Shown: positions 39,801 to 49,845 of the stretch, in pieces
Position numbering within the stretch: the first letter of the stretch is position 1
Layout: each line of letters begins with the position of its first letter
Origin: Entamoeba histolytica HM-1:IMSS
Taxonomy: Eukaryota; Evosea; Mastigamoebida; Endamoebidae
NCBI RefSeq assembly: GCF_000208925.1
Contig: NW_001914966.1
Span: 1-49,845, forward strand
DNA: 49,845 nt
Direction of reading: 5' to 3'
The notes under the pieces: generated by a model
Database searches by the model: none
What the model was told of the DNA's origin: nothing
What the model saw: the letters and a program-made list of their open reading frames with translations, nothing else
Translations under genes and position numbers: made by a program

Positions 39801-40978
39801 ATGAACTAACAACAACCGCAGATCAAATTCTACAAAAATTAGCTGATATTAAAAGTTTAATGAGTGGAAGTTCTCCAATTCAATTGGTTGAGAAATTTAT
39901 GATTTTTGCTCATGAATATCAAAGTACTGCAAGAGTTCATATAGCTTGGATTCAAAGAATGATTGAAGAATATGTCTCTTATAAAATGTATTGTGAAGCT
40001 GGCATTTGTTGTGTTCATATAGCTTTATATCTTGGACTTCCAGAAAGTGTTGACAAAAGAAAATTAAAAGAAATATGTAAGGAACCTAGTTATGATGATA
40101 TTACTATGGAAATAAATAAAGAAACTCTTCTTACTGTTGTTAATAAATTAAAACAAGCATCAGACTTCTTTAAAATGGCAAATAAAATACAAATGGCTAT
40201 CTACGTTTTTGAAGTATTAGTTTCTTTATTTAAAACAATGAAACAATATAAAGAATTAGAAGTTTGTCATGACAGTATGTGTGATTTATACAATAAACTT
40301 GAAACAGAGTCAAATGTTGATCATTATTATCTTATTAATAAAGACAAAAACCATCAAGGATTAGTACTTCGCTCTATCCTTTCACCAAATCAATTTGAAG
40401 CTGTTTTAAGAAAACAAGGAAATACTTCTGTTTTTGTTGAAGTTAGTCCAATGAAAGAAAACCAAATTGTAGAAAACTTCATTACAACAAATACTTTCTG
40501 TTTTGATTATAAATATGAACATGAAGATGACTGCTATAAAATATCTCGGAAACGAGATGTTATCACTATTGCCCAACCACTCCCTTCTATACTACCACAA
40601 TATGAAGTGGTTTCTATTAAACAAATTGTCTTTGAACCACCAGCTGTTATTGCTGAAAAATTACAACAAAATATTGAATTTTCTTTATCTTCTTTACAGT
40701 ATGGACCATTACCATTAAAGTATATTCCAAAGTTAATTTATCCATTTGAAAAAATAGATATTTTAACAATATTAAAATGTTATTCAAAAATAAAATATCC
40801 TCGCATTTTCAATTTAATACTTCAAACAAAAGAAATTATTGAAGACTCAGTCAAATACCAAACCATTACCTTAACCCAAGAACAAAAAGAAATGGTTGAA
40901 AAAACAGAAATACTTCTTACTACTCTTTCTGATGAATTATTTGAAATAAAAAAGAATGAGGAAAGAAGCAAATTATAA
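33869..40978 (+). CDS. DOCK-family RhoGEF (zizimin-like), three-exon model
   Basis: Guanine nucleotide exchange factor for Rac/Cdc42 GTPases, expected to drive actin, motility and phagocytosis. Proposed exons are 33869-34033, 34092-34313 and 34367-40978, joined in phase 0, about 2332 residues. Each junction has the Entamoeba donor GTTTGT and an AG acceptor, and exon 2 stays open for 74 codons. Without splicing the main frame would have to begin at a TTG (34508) or at ATG 34523. The DHR-1 (C2-like) domain is at about residues 487-640: FFTDEIRVQLPFPL and KYHLLITVLFIS match the DOCK C2 pattern. A long helical middle has Lys-rich basic patches (KRRGKKTRK near 39178). The DHR-2 exchange domain is at about 1967-2332 (ARVHIAWIQRMIEEY, KLKQASDFFKMANKIQMAI). 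Starts at ATG 33869 unless more 5' exon exists. Confidence 0.87.
34034..34091 (+). other. Intron 1 of the DOCK gene
   Basis: 58 bp, GTTTGTTAAAG at the 5' end and AATATAG at the 3' end, between codons (phase 0). It holds in-frame stops that would otherwise end the protein. Confidence 0.8.
34314..34366 (+). other. Intron 2 of the DOCK gene (two possible acceptors)
   Basis: Donor GTTTGTTTTTG after codon GAA. The near acceptor AATATAG gives a 53-bp intron (34314-34366); a second acceptor TTTCACAG at 34401-34402 gives 89 bp. Both leave the frame intact and differ by exactly 12 codons. Confidence 0.75.
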
Positions 40979-41699
40979 ATTACTCTTTTGTGATATTTTT
41001 TGTTACTATTTTGAAATTTTCATTGTTATTTTTACTACTTTAATAACTATTTTACTCTTTTTTTGCTATTTCTTTTTATTTATAATGATGTTATTTTAAT
41101 TTTTGTTATTCAAATGTATTTTGAAGAAAAGTTATTCTTTTTGTATTTTCATTATTTCATTTCACCCACTTCGGTAAGTGTTTTAATGTTACTCTATTCA
41201 TTGTTTTTGGTTGGGTTATTAGTGTACCGTAATTGGCAGTTCAATGTATTTATTAATAAGATTATAACTATATGTGTTACACACTATACTTTTGTTATGA
41301 TTTGTTTTTCATCAGAATTTAATTTTTGTGTATTGGTGTGTTGTTGTAGAGTTGAAAAGTTGTTTTGATTATAAATGCTTGTAACATTCTTTTTAATACG
41401 ATTTGAATACTATTTTTACATTTTTGTAGTTAATTGATGGTATATATAATAAATACAAATATAATGAGTACTATTACTGATAAATATAAAGCAAATACAT
41501 ACATAATGTATTTAAACAAATTTTAAACAATTTTTCATTAGAATTAGAGAATAGAATAAGTTATTTTAATTCATTTATATTATTATTTAGTGTTAATAAA
41601 AAGGGACATACAGAAAAAAAGAAATAATTGTGAGAGATAAGAAATAGAATAAAGAAGATAGAACATGAAAAAATCCAGTTATAATTTCAATAACTTTCA
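40979..41699. other. Intergenic region between DOCK and the LINE 3' end
   Basis: AT-rich; an open frame at 41063-41368 starts at TTG and is Phe/Tyr/Val-rich, so not supported. T-rich DOCK 3' region at 40990-41100. Confidence 0.5.
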
Positions 41700-41729
41700 A
41701 TAAATGGAGAGAATATTTAATGAAAAATA

Positions 41730-44560
41730 TCAATTATTAGATATAACCATTATTGGATTTTCTTCATACTGAGAAGTGTTTATTTCAGTTTCTTCAATAT
41801 GCTCTATTGGTGTAATAGAGTTCATTTCTAGCATACTCGCATTAGATTGTTCTGCTTCTAATGTGCTGCCAGAATTGAATGTGTAAAACATTAAGTCTTT
41901 CATATTTTTTATTATTATTGTTCGTAGGATTTTGGGGAGGTCTAATTGTAATTTCAGTACTTTTAATCTTCTTGCTGACTCTTTGTGTATTAATCCATTT
42001 ATTGATAATATAACAGATATTATTTCTACATATATTAATTCTCTATTATTTCTTAATTTCTCTTGTAATTATTTGTATTTATTTATTTTATGAATATAAT
42101 TTAATTCTAAATTATTATCTTGACATATAGCTACATCTATAATATATCCTTTCTTTTCTGTAATATTTTGATAATATATCTGGTCTTCTAGCATGGAAAG
42201 AATGGTCACTAACCAATAAATCTTTATTGTAAGTTATAACCATTTTATCATTATTAATACATTTTGGGTGATTATTAAAATCAATTGAATCAAATTCATT
42301 AAAATATGTAATTAATAAATATTTATATATTTGTTTACATACATAATCATATTTTGATATTTGATTCTTTTTCATTACATCATAACAATATATGACTAAT
42401 AGATGCAATTGTGTTAGGGCAATGTTTACAATATTTTAAAGCATCATTTTGGAGTAATTTTGATTTAATACTTCCTGTCATACTTACACCTTCTTGCATC
42501 TTTACTATTTGGAGGAATGCATTTCTTTTTATATTTAATGACCTCCATGTGGTTACTGTTAATTTCTTATCATTGAAAGTGCCATTTGCACATCTTATAT
42601 TCACCACATTTCTTTTCTCTCCATTCATTTAAATATCTATCATTTAATTCATTATTTACCCATTCAAATACTTTCTTTACATCGTGTTTTATTTCATTTA
42701 TTTCTATTATCTCCATTAATTCATTAAAATTAATCTTCTTACCAAATGCTTTCTTCATTCTTTTAATTATTCCATTTGGACTTTCTTTTATTACTTCTAT
42801 CATTTCTCATATTCCTGTGCTTGATATTTGTATTTTAAATATATTCTTAATAATTCTTTACCACATTCATCTCTTGCTGACATTAATCCTAATCCCAATT
42901 CATTTATTTTAACATATAATATACTTTTGGGAATATTTCTACTATATAATTGGAGTTGTATCAATGATTTTCTTATCTGTTTATCTATCTTCTCCAATTC
43001 TCCTAGTTTATATTTGACAATACTAAATCCATATCTTAATTTGGAGATTATATCACTATTAATCTTTCTTATTGTATTGAGGTTGCTGTATTTCATAGTA
43101 TTTAATGATGATAAAATAGAAGATACATCATTTAATATTCTTGTACAATATTTATTAATATTTATTTTATCTCATATTTCAATACCAAGATATTTATAAG
43201 GATTGTCATTAGTTACTCTTGGTAATTCAGCTAATTCACCATTTATTTGACTATTAATATTATTCATTATCCCACTCTTTTCTACATTAATTTTTAATCC
43301 TATTGCATTAAATATTTCTTTAGTTAATTTGTGTGCTTTTTCCATTTCATCGAGATATTAGTTATTATCTTTAAATCGTCCATATACAATATATGGTTTA
43401 ACTGGACTTGTTTTTCTTCTCCATTCATTTTAATATTTAATTTGCTTATTTGTTTATCTAGTTGTTTAGATAATATATCAATGGATAATATAAATAAAAG
43501 TGGAGATAGGCTATCACCTTGTATTATTCCTCTTTCTACATTAATCATACTATCACTTTCTTGATTGTAATACAAATTAAGTTGTGTATTATTTAATGTA
43601 TAATATACTATTAATTACTACAAGTGGGATATTAAAATATATTAAACATTGTTTAATCCATTGGTGGTTAATACTATCATATGCTTTGGATATGTCATAA
43701 TATGTTTCTACCCACTTCTATTTATTCTTTATTAATAATTGATTGATTATAGTGATGTATAATAATTATTCTTTTGATGAATATGTATATTTCTTACATC
43801 AAATTTGATTTAATGAAAGTTGTTTTTCAATTTGATTTTGCATCAATTGATTTTCTATTTTCATCTTTAATATTGATGTATATACTTTTAACAGACAATT
43901 TAAGCAAGTTATTGTTCTGTAATTCTGTGTGTCTAATTTATCTCATTTTTTATATATTAATATTGTCCTTCCTTGAATAAAGTGAGGAGGTATTTCATTA
44001 GGATTGTTTAACCATTCATTAAATAATTTTAATAAATATTTCATTGGTTGTTCTAAATATTTAATCAAAAATCCTTGTATTTTATCATTTTCAATTTAAT
44101 TTTAAATTAGCAATAAATTTAATAGCACAATCTAATTCATTGGGAGTGATTATAGCCATTCTATTTTAATTCTATTTTCAATTAATACTTCATATAAATT
44201 AATATTCAGGAAATCTATATTAGTGTTAGTTTCATAGATTCATTTCCAGAAATTAATAATGGAGATATTATCTGGATATTCATCTTCTTTAGATTTATTT
44301 AGGTGTTGCCTTTTTCCGTATTTTATCATTTTATAATTCCATCTTATTCTTTTCCAATTATTCTTTCTTGCTTCTATTTCTATTATTTTCATCTTTCAGA
44401 GGTATTTATAATAGTTTATTTGTTCAATTGTTTTTATTTTAATATGGTATATATCATATTTCTTAATATGTAATATTCTTTTTAATTTCATATATTGTTT
44501 ATTATGGAGTAAATCTCTCAATCTACATATTTTTGATTGTATTATTCTTTCTATACTTTT
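41730..44560 (-). pseudogene. LINE ORF2: reverse transcriptase and endonuclease (decayed)
   Basis: Read 5' to 3' on the minus strand: RT N-terminal region (RKNNWKRIRWNYKMIKYGK, then NFWK near 44245-44390, with a stop right after); RT motif A DISKAYDSINHQW at 43656-43695; motif B GIIQGDSLSPLLFILSIDIL and motif C YMDD within 43324-43575; the thumb landmark YKYLGIEI at about 43172-43200, followed by a stop; a conserved linker (ELGLGLMSARDECGKELLR) in 42800-43096; a CCHC-type finger (YCKHC ... SHILL) at about 42400-42470; the endonuclease with ARRPDI near 42180-42197; and a short C-terminal segment ending NPIMVISNN with stop at 41730. RPDI and the YMDD catalytic motif survive, but many frame breaks separate the parts. 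Confidence 0.88.
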
Positions 44561-44563
44561 CTT

Positions 44564-46310
44564 TCAACTTCTTTCTTGTTTATTTTTATTAATGATGTTA
44601 ATAGTGGAAGATACTGATTTAATATAGTGGTAATATTCATCTAATGTATTGATTATTATTTCATTTTTATTAATAATATTAATTATTTGATGTACTTTCT
44701 TCTTATTGTAATAGTAGTTAATAAATTGTACATCTTCTTGTTTTTTCTTTTCTTCTTCTTTAAATATTTTCATTACTTCCTCTTCTTCTATTTCTTCTTT
44801 CTTATTCTTGTTCATTCTAGTTATTATTTCTTTTAATTCATTATCTTGACATTGATGTTTTATTATTTCTTCCTCCATTATTCTATTGATTTCTCTTTTA
44901 ATTTCATTCTTTATTTTAAATGTCTTCTTTAATATTTCTTTATATTCATTAATATCATTAACTTTAGTTCCAAATTCTTGTATTAATCTTTCTATTATTT
45001 CTTCTTTAAGTTGACATCTTAATTTTCTTTCAAATAATTTCAAAGCAAAACATTTATAAAGTGTTAAAATTTCTTCTTCTCTGTCTGTTTATTTCAATTA
45101 TTTTTTTTTGATTATCTAATTCTAATGTGGTGATCTTCTTATCCTGAATATCCATTTCTTCAATGGATTTCTGCGTTAACTTTCTTTTTTTTGGAAGATC
45201 ATCTTCACTTGATGATATTTCATCAGCTACTACCACATTGTGGTGAGTTCATTCACAATTTGTGTTTCTGATGAGTCTGTTATATTGTCATTTACCTCAT
45301 CTTTCTTCTTTTCTTCCTGTGTATTTTTATTTTCTAATTTAGATAATTTATCTTTCAAGAATATTAATTGTTGTGTTAAATTGTTTACTTCAGACATTTT
45401 CCTTTCAGATTCAGCAGGGAATTTAAATATTCTTTTATCACATTCTTATTTTGTGTTTAACTCATTCTTATGAATATTCTTTAATGCCATAATATCTTTT
45501 GTTAGTTTCTTAATGGTTTATTCTTTTATTTGTATTTCCTTTTTCATTTCTTCTTTCTCTTTCATATCCTCCTCCACTTTCTTTTCTATTTCTTTTATTC
45601 TTTTTTCCTTTTTACTGTTTTCTTCTTCCTCTTCTTCAATATTCTTCTTTTTTTATTAAAATCTTTATCATCGTCTTCTTCACTTTCAACACTCATTACA
45701 TAGTTATTGTATATTCTATTATCATTAATCTCAATTGGGTTGTATTGATTATTGTCTTCTTCCATCGTCATACTAATAGTCTCTTCTTCCTTTCTGATTG
45801 TTTTTGTTTTTTCTCGTGCAAGAAAATATCATCTTCTCCATATTGTTGATGATGTATATTCTTTAATCTTGGTATTTTTAATTTCTTCTACTTCTTGTGG
45901 TGTAAGTATTTTAATTTCTTCTTCAATGAGTCTTTTCCATTATTCTTGGTTTTGTATTTCAATTATTTCTTTTCTTTTATTTCTATTTTGTTTCTTATTT
46001 TGATGTTGTTTGTACCTTCTTTGTGTGTTATTATGGTATTTGTTTCTATTCTGATAGTATTGTTTATTTCTATTGAAGTTATTATTAAAGTGTTTATGAC
46101 GATGATTATGATTGAAGTGATGAGTGAAACGATTTGTATCAACTATGTTGTGATAGTTATGGTAATAATTGTTATTGTAATGGTTAGTGTGATTATTCAT
46201 GTATCTCTGTCTATACAGATAATACCTATTTTCACTCATTCTTCTATCATTTATATTTCTTGGTTGATATGAATTTCTTCTTTGGTTATTTGTTTTTCTA
46301 TATTTTTATG
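44564..46310 (-). pseudogene. LINE ORF1 (decayed): Asn/His/Tyr-rich N-terminus, acidic middle, coiled-coil C-terminal part
   Basis: In order on the minus strand: an Asn/His/Tyr/Arg-rich segment (HHFNHNHRHKHFNNNF) in 45940-46239; a block with EIKILTPQEVEEIK near 45880-45920, preceded by a stop; an acidic patch (SVESEEDDDKDFN) near 45660-45700; Lys/Glu-rich frames at 45054-45236 (DLPKKRKLTQKSIEEMD) and 44564-45043 (KKEEIEEEEVMKIFKEEEKK) that look like coiled coil. The last piece may instead be the start of ORF2: the boundary is not clear. ORF1 proteins of this family are RNA-binding and usually start with a charged, helical region; this start differs. Confidence 0.72.
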
Positions 46311-46340
46311 TGATGTCTCTGACATGCCATCTTCGAATCC

Positions 46341-49300
46341 CTTATCTCAAGAATACCAACAAGAAAAGAAATAAATAACAAATAAATAAGAAAGAATGAT
46401 TAATTTTTGTACATTTCAAATTAATATTAAATATTAATAAATTAATGAAATGAATAATAATGAGAATAATGTAATTTAAATAAAATGAAATAAAAAGAAT
46501 GATAAATAATTAATATTTCATTGAATAAAATATTGTTTAACTTTCATATTTCATAAATTAATTATTTCATTTATTATTCATTTTATTTAAATTATTGTTT
46601 ATTTAAAATATAAACTATCATATTTTATAATAAACTATTCAAAATAAATTTAAATAAAAATTAATTTAGTTTCTTTAAGTGTTTTTAAATTATTTCATCA
46701 AATATACAGTAGAAATACAATCATATCATCTTTCTAATGATGTTCAATCATTATACATATTTATTAACTTTTTAATTATTTCTTCTTTATGATGAATAGT
46801 ACTGATAAAATATTTTCTTGTTCTTCATGTTCAATAAATTCAATATCTTCTTTTACAGACATAAATATTTTGGTAATTTTGTTTTCTATTTATTTCATTG
46901 TTTTATTTCATTTCTTATTCTTCTTCTTGTTGATTTTTTAAAAAGAATAATTTATTTAATTTTAGTTCTTTCAATTTCCAAATCACAATAATTAATTTTT
47001 CTATATATTTCATTCTTTTATTTCTTTGCAATTTCTTTATTTTTATTTATTTGGTTATTACTTTCTTGTTTAATGTTTTATTCTTTTTCTTCAGTAATAC
47101 TATGATAATCAATATCTCTTTTTTTTTCAACTTCTTCTATATTAATTAATGTTAATAATATTATCATTATCATCATTACAATTCTATTTTAGCCTTTTGT
47201 ATTATAATAACAAAAGATGAACCTTTTGACTCATTAAATTACATTGGAAATTTAATATTTTCCAGTTATTCCATTAAAAATTTCCATTAATTTTTGTTGT
47301 TATTTATCTACTTTTATTTTCTTTTTTTCTTCATGAACTTCTTTATGGATATAACATTAACATTTGATCAACACGATACAAACATGTCTCTAAATATTTG
47401 ATATTGGAAAAAACATTCTATATCATTTTATTCATTGTTTTATTATTTTATGAAAACTTTGATTGAAATTCAAAACAATATTAATTATTTAAATTTCTTT
47501 TTATTCTTTTTTAATATAATCAACACTATTTATTCATATATATTCTTTTCATTCTGCTGTGTCTAGTAACACAGATATAATAATAAATATATCTCATTTA
47601 TTACTTTCTCATTATGTTCATTTTGTTTCTTTAGTTTCTGATTTTGCGGTATTATTTTCTTTTAAAATATTCTTCTTCATTTTGAATTTACAAATTGTAA
47701 TTTTTCAACCACTTATATTTCAAAGGATAAGTAATTTAATTTATTTAATATTCATTGATTGTTGTTAGTTGATAGTCATTTTAAATAACAATTAAACATG
47801 TCAATTATTTATCAATTTGAAGAATTGAAGTTGTTTATTATTAAAAAACATTTCATAATCATTTGAAATAAATAACTTCAATTCTACATTTTTTTAAATA
47901 TTCTTCACATTATATTTTATTTAAATGAAAAACAACAAAATATTTTATCGAATGTTACATAAACATTATTGTTGTTTTTATTTAATTTTTACATAAAAAA
48001 AAATATATTTTTGAAATAAAAGGAAATAGAAAATATTTAAAAATAAACGAATAAATTTATCGATAATTTAACATGACAGTTTGTTTTTGTTTATTTGTTT
48101 GAAATACAAACATCATTAAATAAAAATAAATTTGTAATGTTATGGTTGAATAAAAAATGAATAAATAATTTTACATAATTTTTGAAATATATTTATTATT
48201 ATAATTTTTAATTTACATTAAACAATTATTTATTTTTTATTTAGTGACAATAATTATATTTTTATTCATAAATTATCAATTGGAATGAATGATGATAATA
48301 TTGTTAAATAATTAAGATGAAAGAATGAAATATGATTAAATTATTTATTGTTTCATCTTCAATAAACAAAAATATTAACACTATTGATAATTTCTCGTAT
48401 TAATTATTTTAATAATTAAAACATTGATTATTTCTTTTATTATGTTATTTAATATAATTTTATTTGTTTTGATTTTCATTTCTTTTTATTCATTATGTAT
48501 TTATAATAATTATTTCATTTCTTTTCTCTTTTATTTATTATTCTTATTTTATTATCTTATTTTTCTTTATTATTTATTATCTTTATTAATTTAATTGATT
48601 GAATTAATGTTGTTAAAACAAAATAATTACAATAAAGTACTATAATCAATAAATAAAATGAAGATAAAACAGAATTGAATTTTCTTCTTTTCTATATTTT
48701 TTTTTTCACATGAATAATCATCTCTATTATTTTAATATTGTTTATTCTTCTTTTATTATTTAGTTTTGAATTAATGGGAATGTTGATTTTCTATTCATTA
48801 TTCTTTATTTAAATTGAATTAATTTATTCTTTTAGATTTTCATTATTTTAATTATTCTCATTCAATTATCATTTCTTTATTTCTTATTTAATGAATGAAT
48901 ATTTCATTATCATTATATTATTATTTATAATTTCATTTGGTATTAACATCATCTTTTTGTATCTTTTTCTTTTCTTATTATTCTTTCATATTATTTTATT
49001 TCATTCTTTATATTATTATTTATTATATTTCTTATTAAATTACTTCATCATAATCAATTATTATTTGATATTTCATTATTTGATTTTGTGTTAATATTTG
49101 TGTTGTTTCTGATTTTCATTCTTCATTTCATATTCATTTTCATTTAATAAAATAGAAGAATAAAAATAATAAAAGAAGATAAATAAAATAAGAATAAAAT
49201 AAGATAAAATCAATGATATTGTTATTATATTATTATGTTATTTTAGTTTTAATTTTATATTTATTATTTTTATCTTTTCTAATCATCATTCATTTCTTCT

Positions 49301-49845
49301 TTTTGTCATTTCCTCTTTTATAAACATCACTTAATTTATTCTATTTCTTTCTATTTTCTTTATTCTTGTTGTTATTTTATTTAGTTCATCTTTTATCATT
49401 TGTTATTTCTTGTTTATTCATGTTTGTTGTATATTTTATTCTTATTATTTATTTTATGTTGTGTTATTCTTATTTATCTTTCTTATTATGTTTTGTTTAT
49501 TATTGTTTAAATAACAATAAGAATGAATAAAGAATAAGAAATAATAACATAAATATGTTGATGTATTTTATCATTTCTTTATTTGTTTATTCTTATTCTT
49601 ATTTCTATTATCTTATTCATTTGATTCATAATGAATTAATTCAATGAAATAATACAAATAAATTGTTTATTCATTTTATTTCTATTTTATTCTCATTTCT
49701 TTTATTATTTATTAAAAACACCCTCATTGGGTGTGAATATTTCAAATGAAATAAAATAAATCAACATTGAATTATGTCCATTTTTAATTCACCATTTCAT
49801 TCATTGGCAGATGAACAAAATGTTCATATTCTTCATTGATTTGTT
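46341..49845. other. Gene-poor AT-rich region with faint decayed coding traces
   Basis: About 3.5 kb without an intact gene. On the minus strand, 46740-47170 reads as broken Lys/Glu-rich peptide, for example KEDIEFIEHEEQENILSVLF at about 46800-46860 and IEEVEKKRDIDYHSITEEKE near 47090-47150, so an old gene or element probably lay here. From about 48200 to the end it is A/T microsatellite-like sequence with no codon pattern. One GC-rich hairpin stands out at 49718-49734. Confidence 0.4.
49718..49734. other. Isolated GC-rich hairpin
   Basis: ACACCC, loop TCATT, GGGTGT: a perfect 6-bp stem in a stretch otherwise almost without G or C. No poly-T tail that would mark an RNA polymerase III terminator, and no flanking gene to assign it to. 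Role unknown. Confidence 0.55.

Larger units (their letters stand above)
41700..46340 (-). mobile_element. Non-LTR retrotransposon (Entamoeba LINE, R4-like), near full length, inactive
   Basis: About 4.6 kb, close to the ~4.8 kb of EhLINEs. On the minus strand it runs 5' (about 46310-46340) to 3' (about 41700): ORF1 with an Asn/His/Tyr-rich start, then ORF2 with reverse transcriptase, CCHC finger and restriction-like endonuclease. Both frames are broken by stops and frameshifts, so it cannot encode active proteins. The 5' part recurs at 14345-14892 and the 3' part at 612-1180. No clear target-site duplication or 3' poly(A) seen. Confidence 0.92.

Noticed and set aside
41063..41368. 101-codon frame downstream of DOCK
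   Set aside because: Begins at TTG, no usable ATG near the start, composition of 3' T-rich sequence.
1..49845. CRISPR array, tRNA genes or rRNA
   Set aside because: No regularly spaced direct repeats with unique spacers, no tRNA T-loop signature and no rRNA-like GC-rich conserved block seen by eye. CRISPR would not be expected in a eukaryote.

Overview
The window is strongly AT-rich, intron-poor protist nuclear DNA that best fits Entamoeba (the E. histolytica/dispar/nuttalli/moshkovskii side of the genus; the species cannot be fixed from sequence alone). The reasons are the gene set (cysteine-rich transmembrane TKL kinases with CxxC ectodomains, a P-glycoprotein-type ABC transporter, a cytosolic-type sulfotransferase), very short 5' leaders with GAAC and TATTTAAA core promoter motifs, introns of the GTTTGT...TAG type, and non-LTR retrotransposon relics with a restriction-like endonuclease, as in the EhLINE (R4-like) family.

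Layout. 1-2745 is repeat territory: one copy of a ~0.7 kb repeat (here called X), a LINE 3' fragment, and decayed coding-like sequence. 2746-12434 holds a UBR1-type N-recognin E3 (-), chaperonin CCT4 (+) and a transmembrane kinase (-). 14119-15836 is a composite element bounded by 221-bp inverted repeats that I read as perfect; it contains a LINE 5' fragment joined to an inverted copy of X. 16908-32666 holds a small secreted coiled-coil protein (+), a P-glycoprotein (-), a second transmembrane kinase (+) in mirror orientation to the first, a TPR-Ser/Thr phosphatase (-), a tiny membrane protein with an acidic dileucine motif (+), a sulfotransferase (+), a SAPS-domain phosphatase regulatory subunit (+) and a Rab-like GTPase (-). 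33869-40978 is a DOCK-family RhoGEF (+) whose first two coding exons lie outside the main ORF. 41700-46340 is a near full-length but inactivated LINE (-). The rest, to 49845, is gene-poor AT-rich sequence with decayed coding traces and one isolated GC-rich hairpin.

The single-copy genes are mostly housekeeping or signalling genes: surface kinases, phosphatase and phosphatase subunit, Rab and DOCK regulators of traffic and cytoskeleton, protein folding and N-degron turnover. No operon logic applies, and I see no evidence that neighbours act together except for two short divergent or convergent promoter/3' regions. The most unusual signals are the 221-bp palindromic composite element, the mirror-image kinase pair with locally identical DNA, the secreted coiled-coil protein with a cationic tail, and the LINE ORF1 N-terminus built almost entirely of Asn, His, Tyr and Arg.
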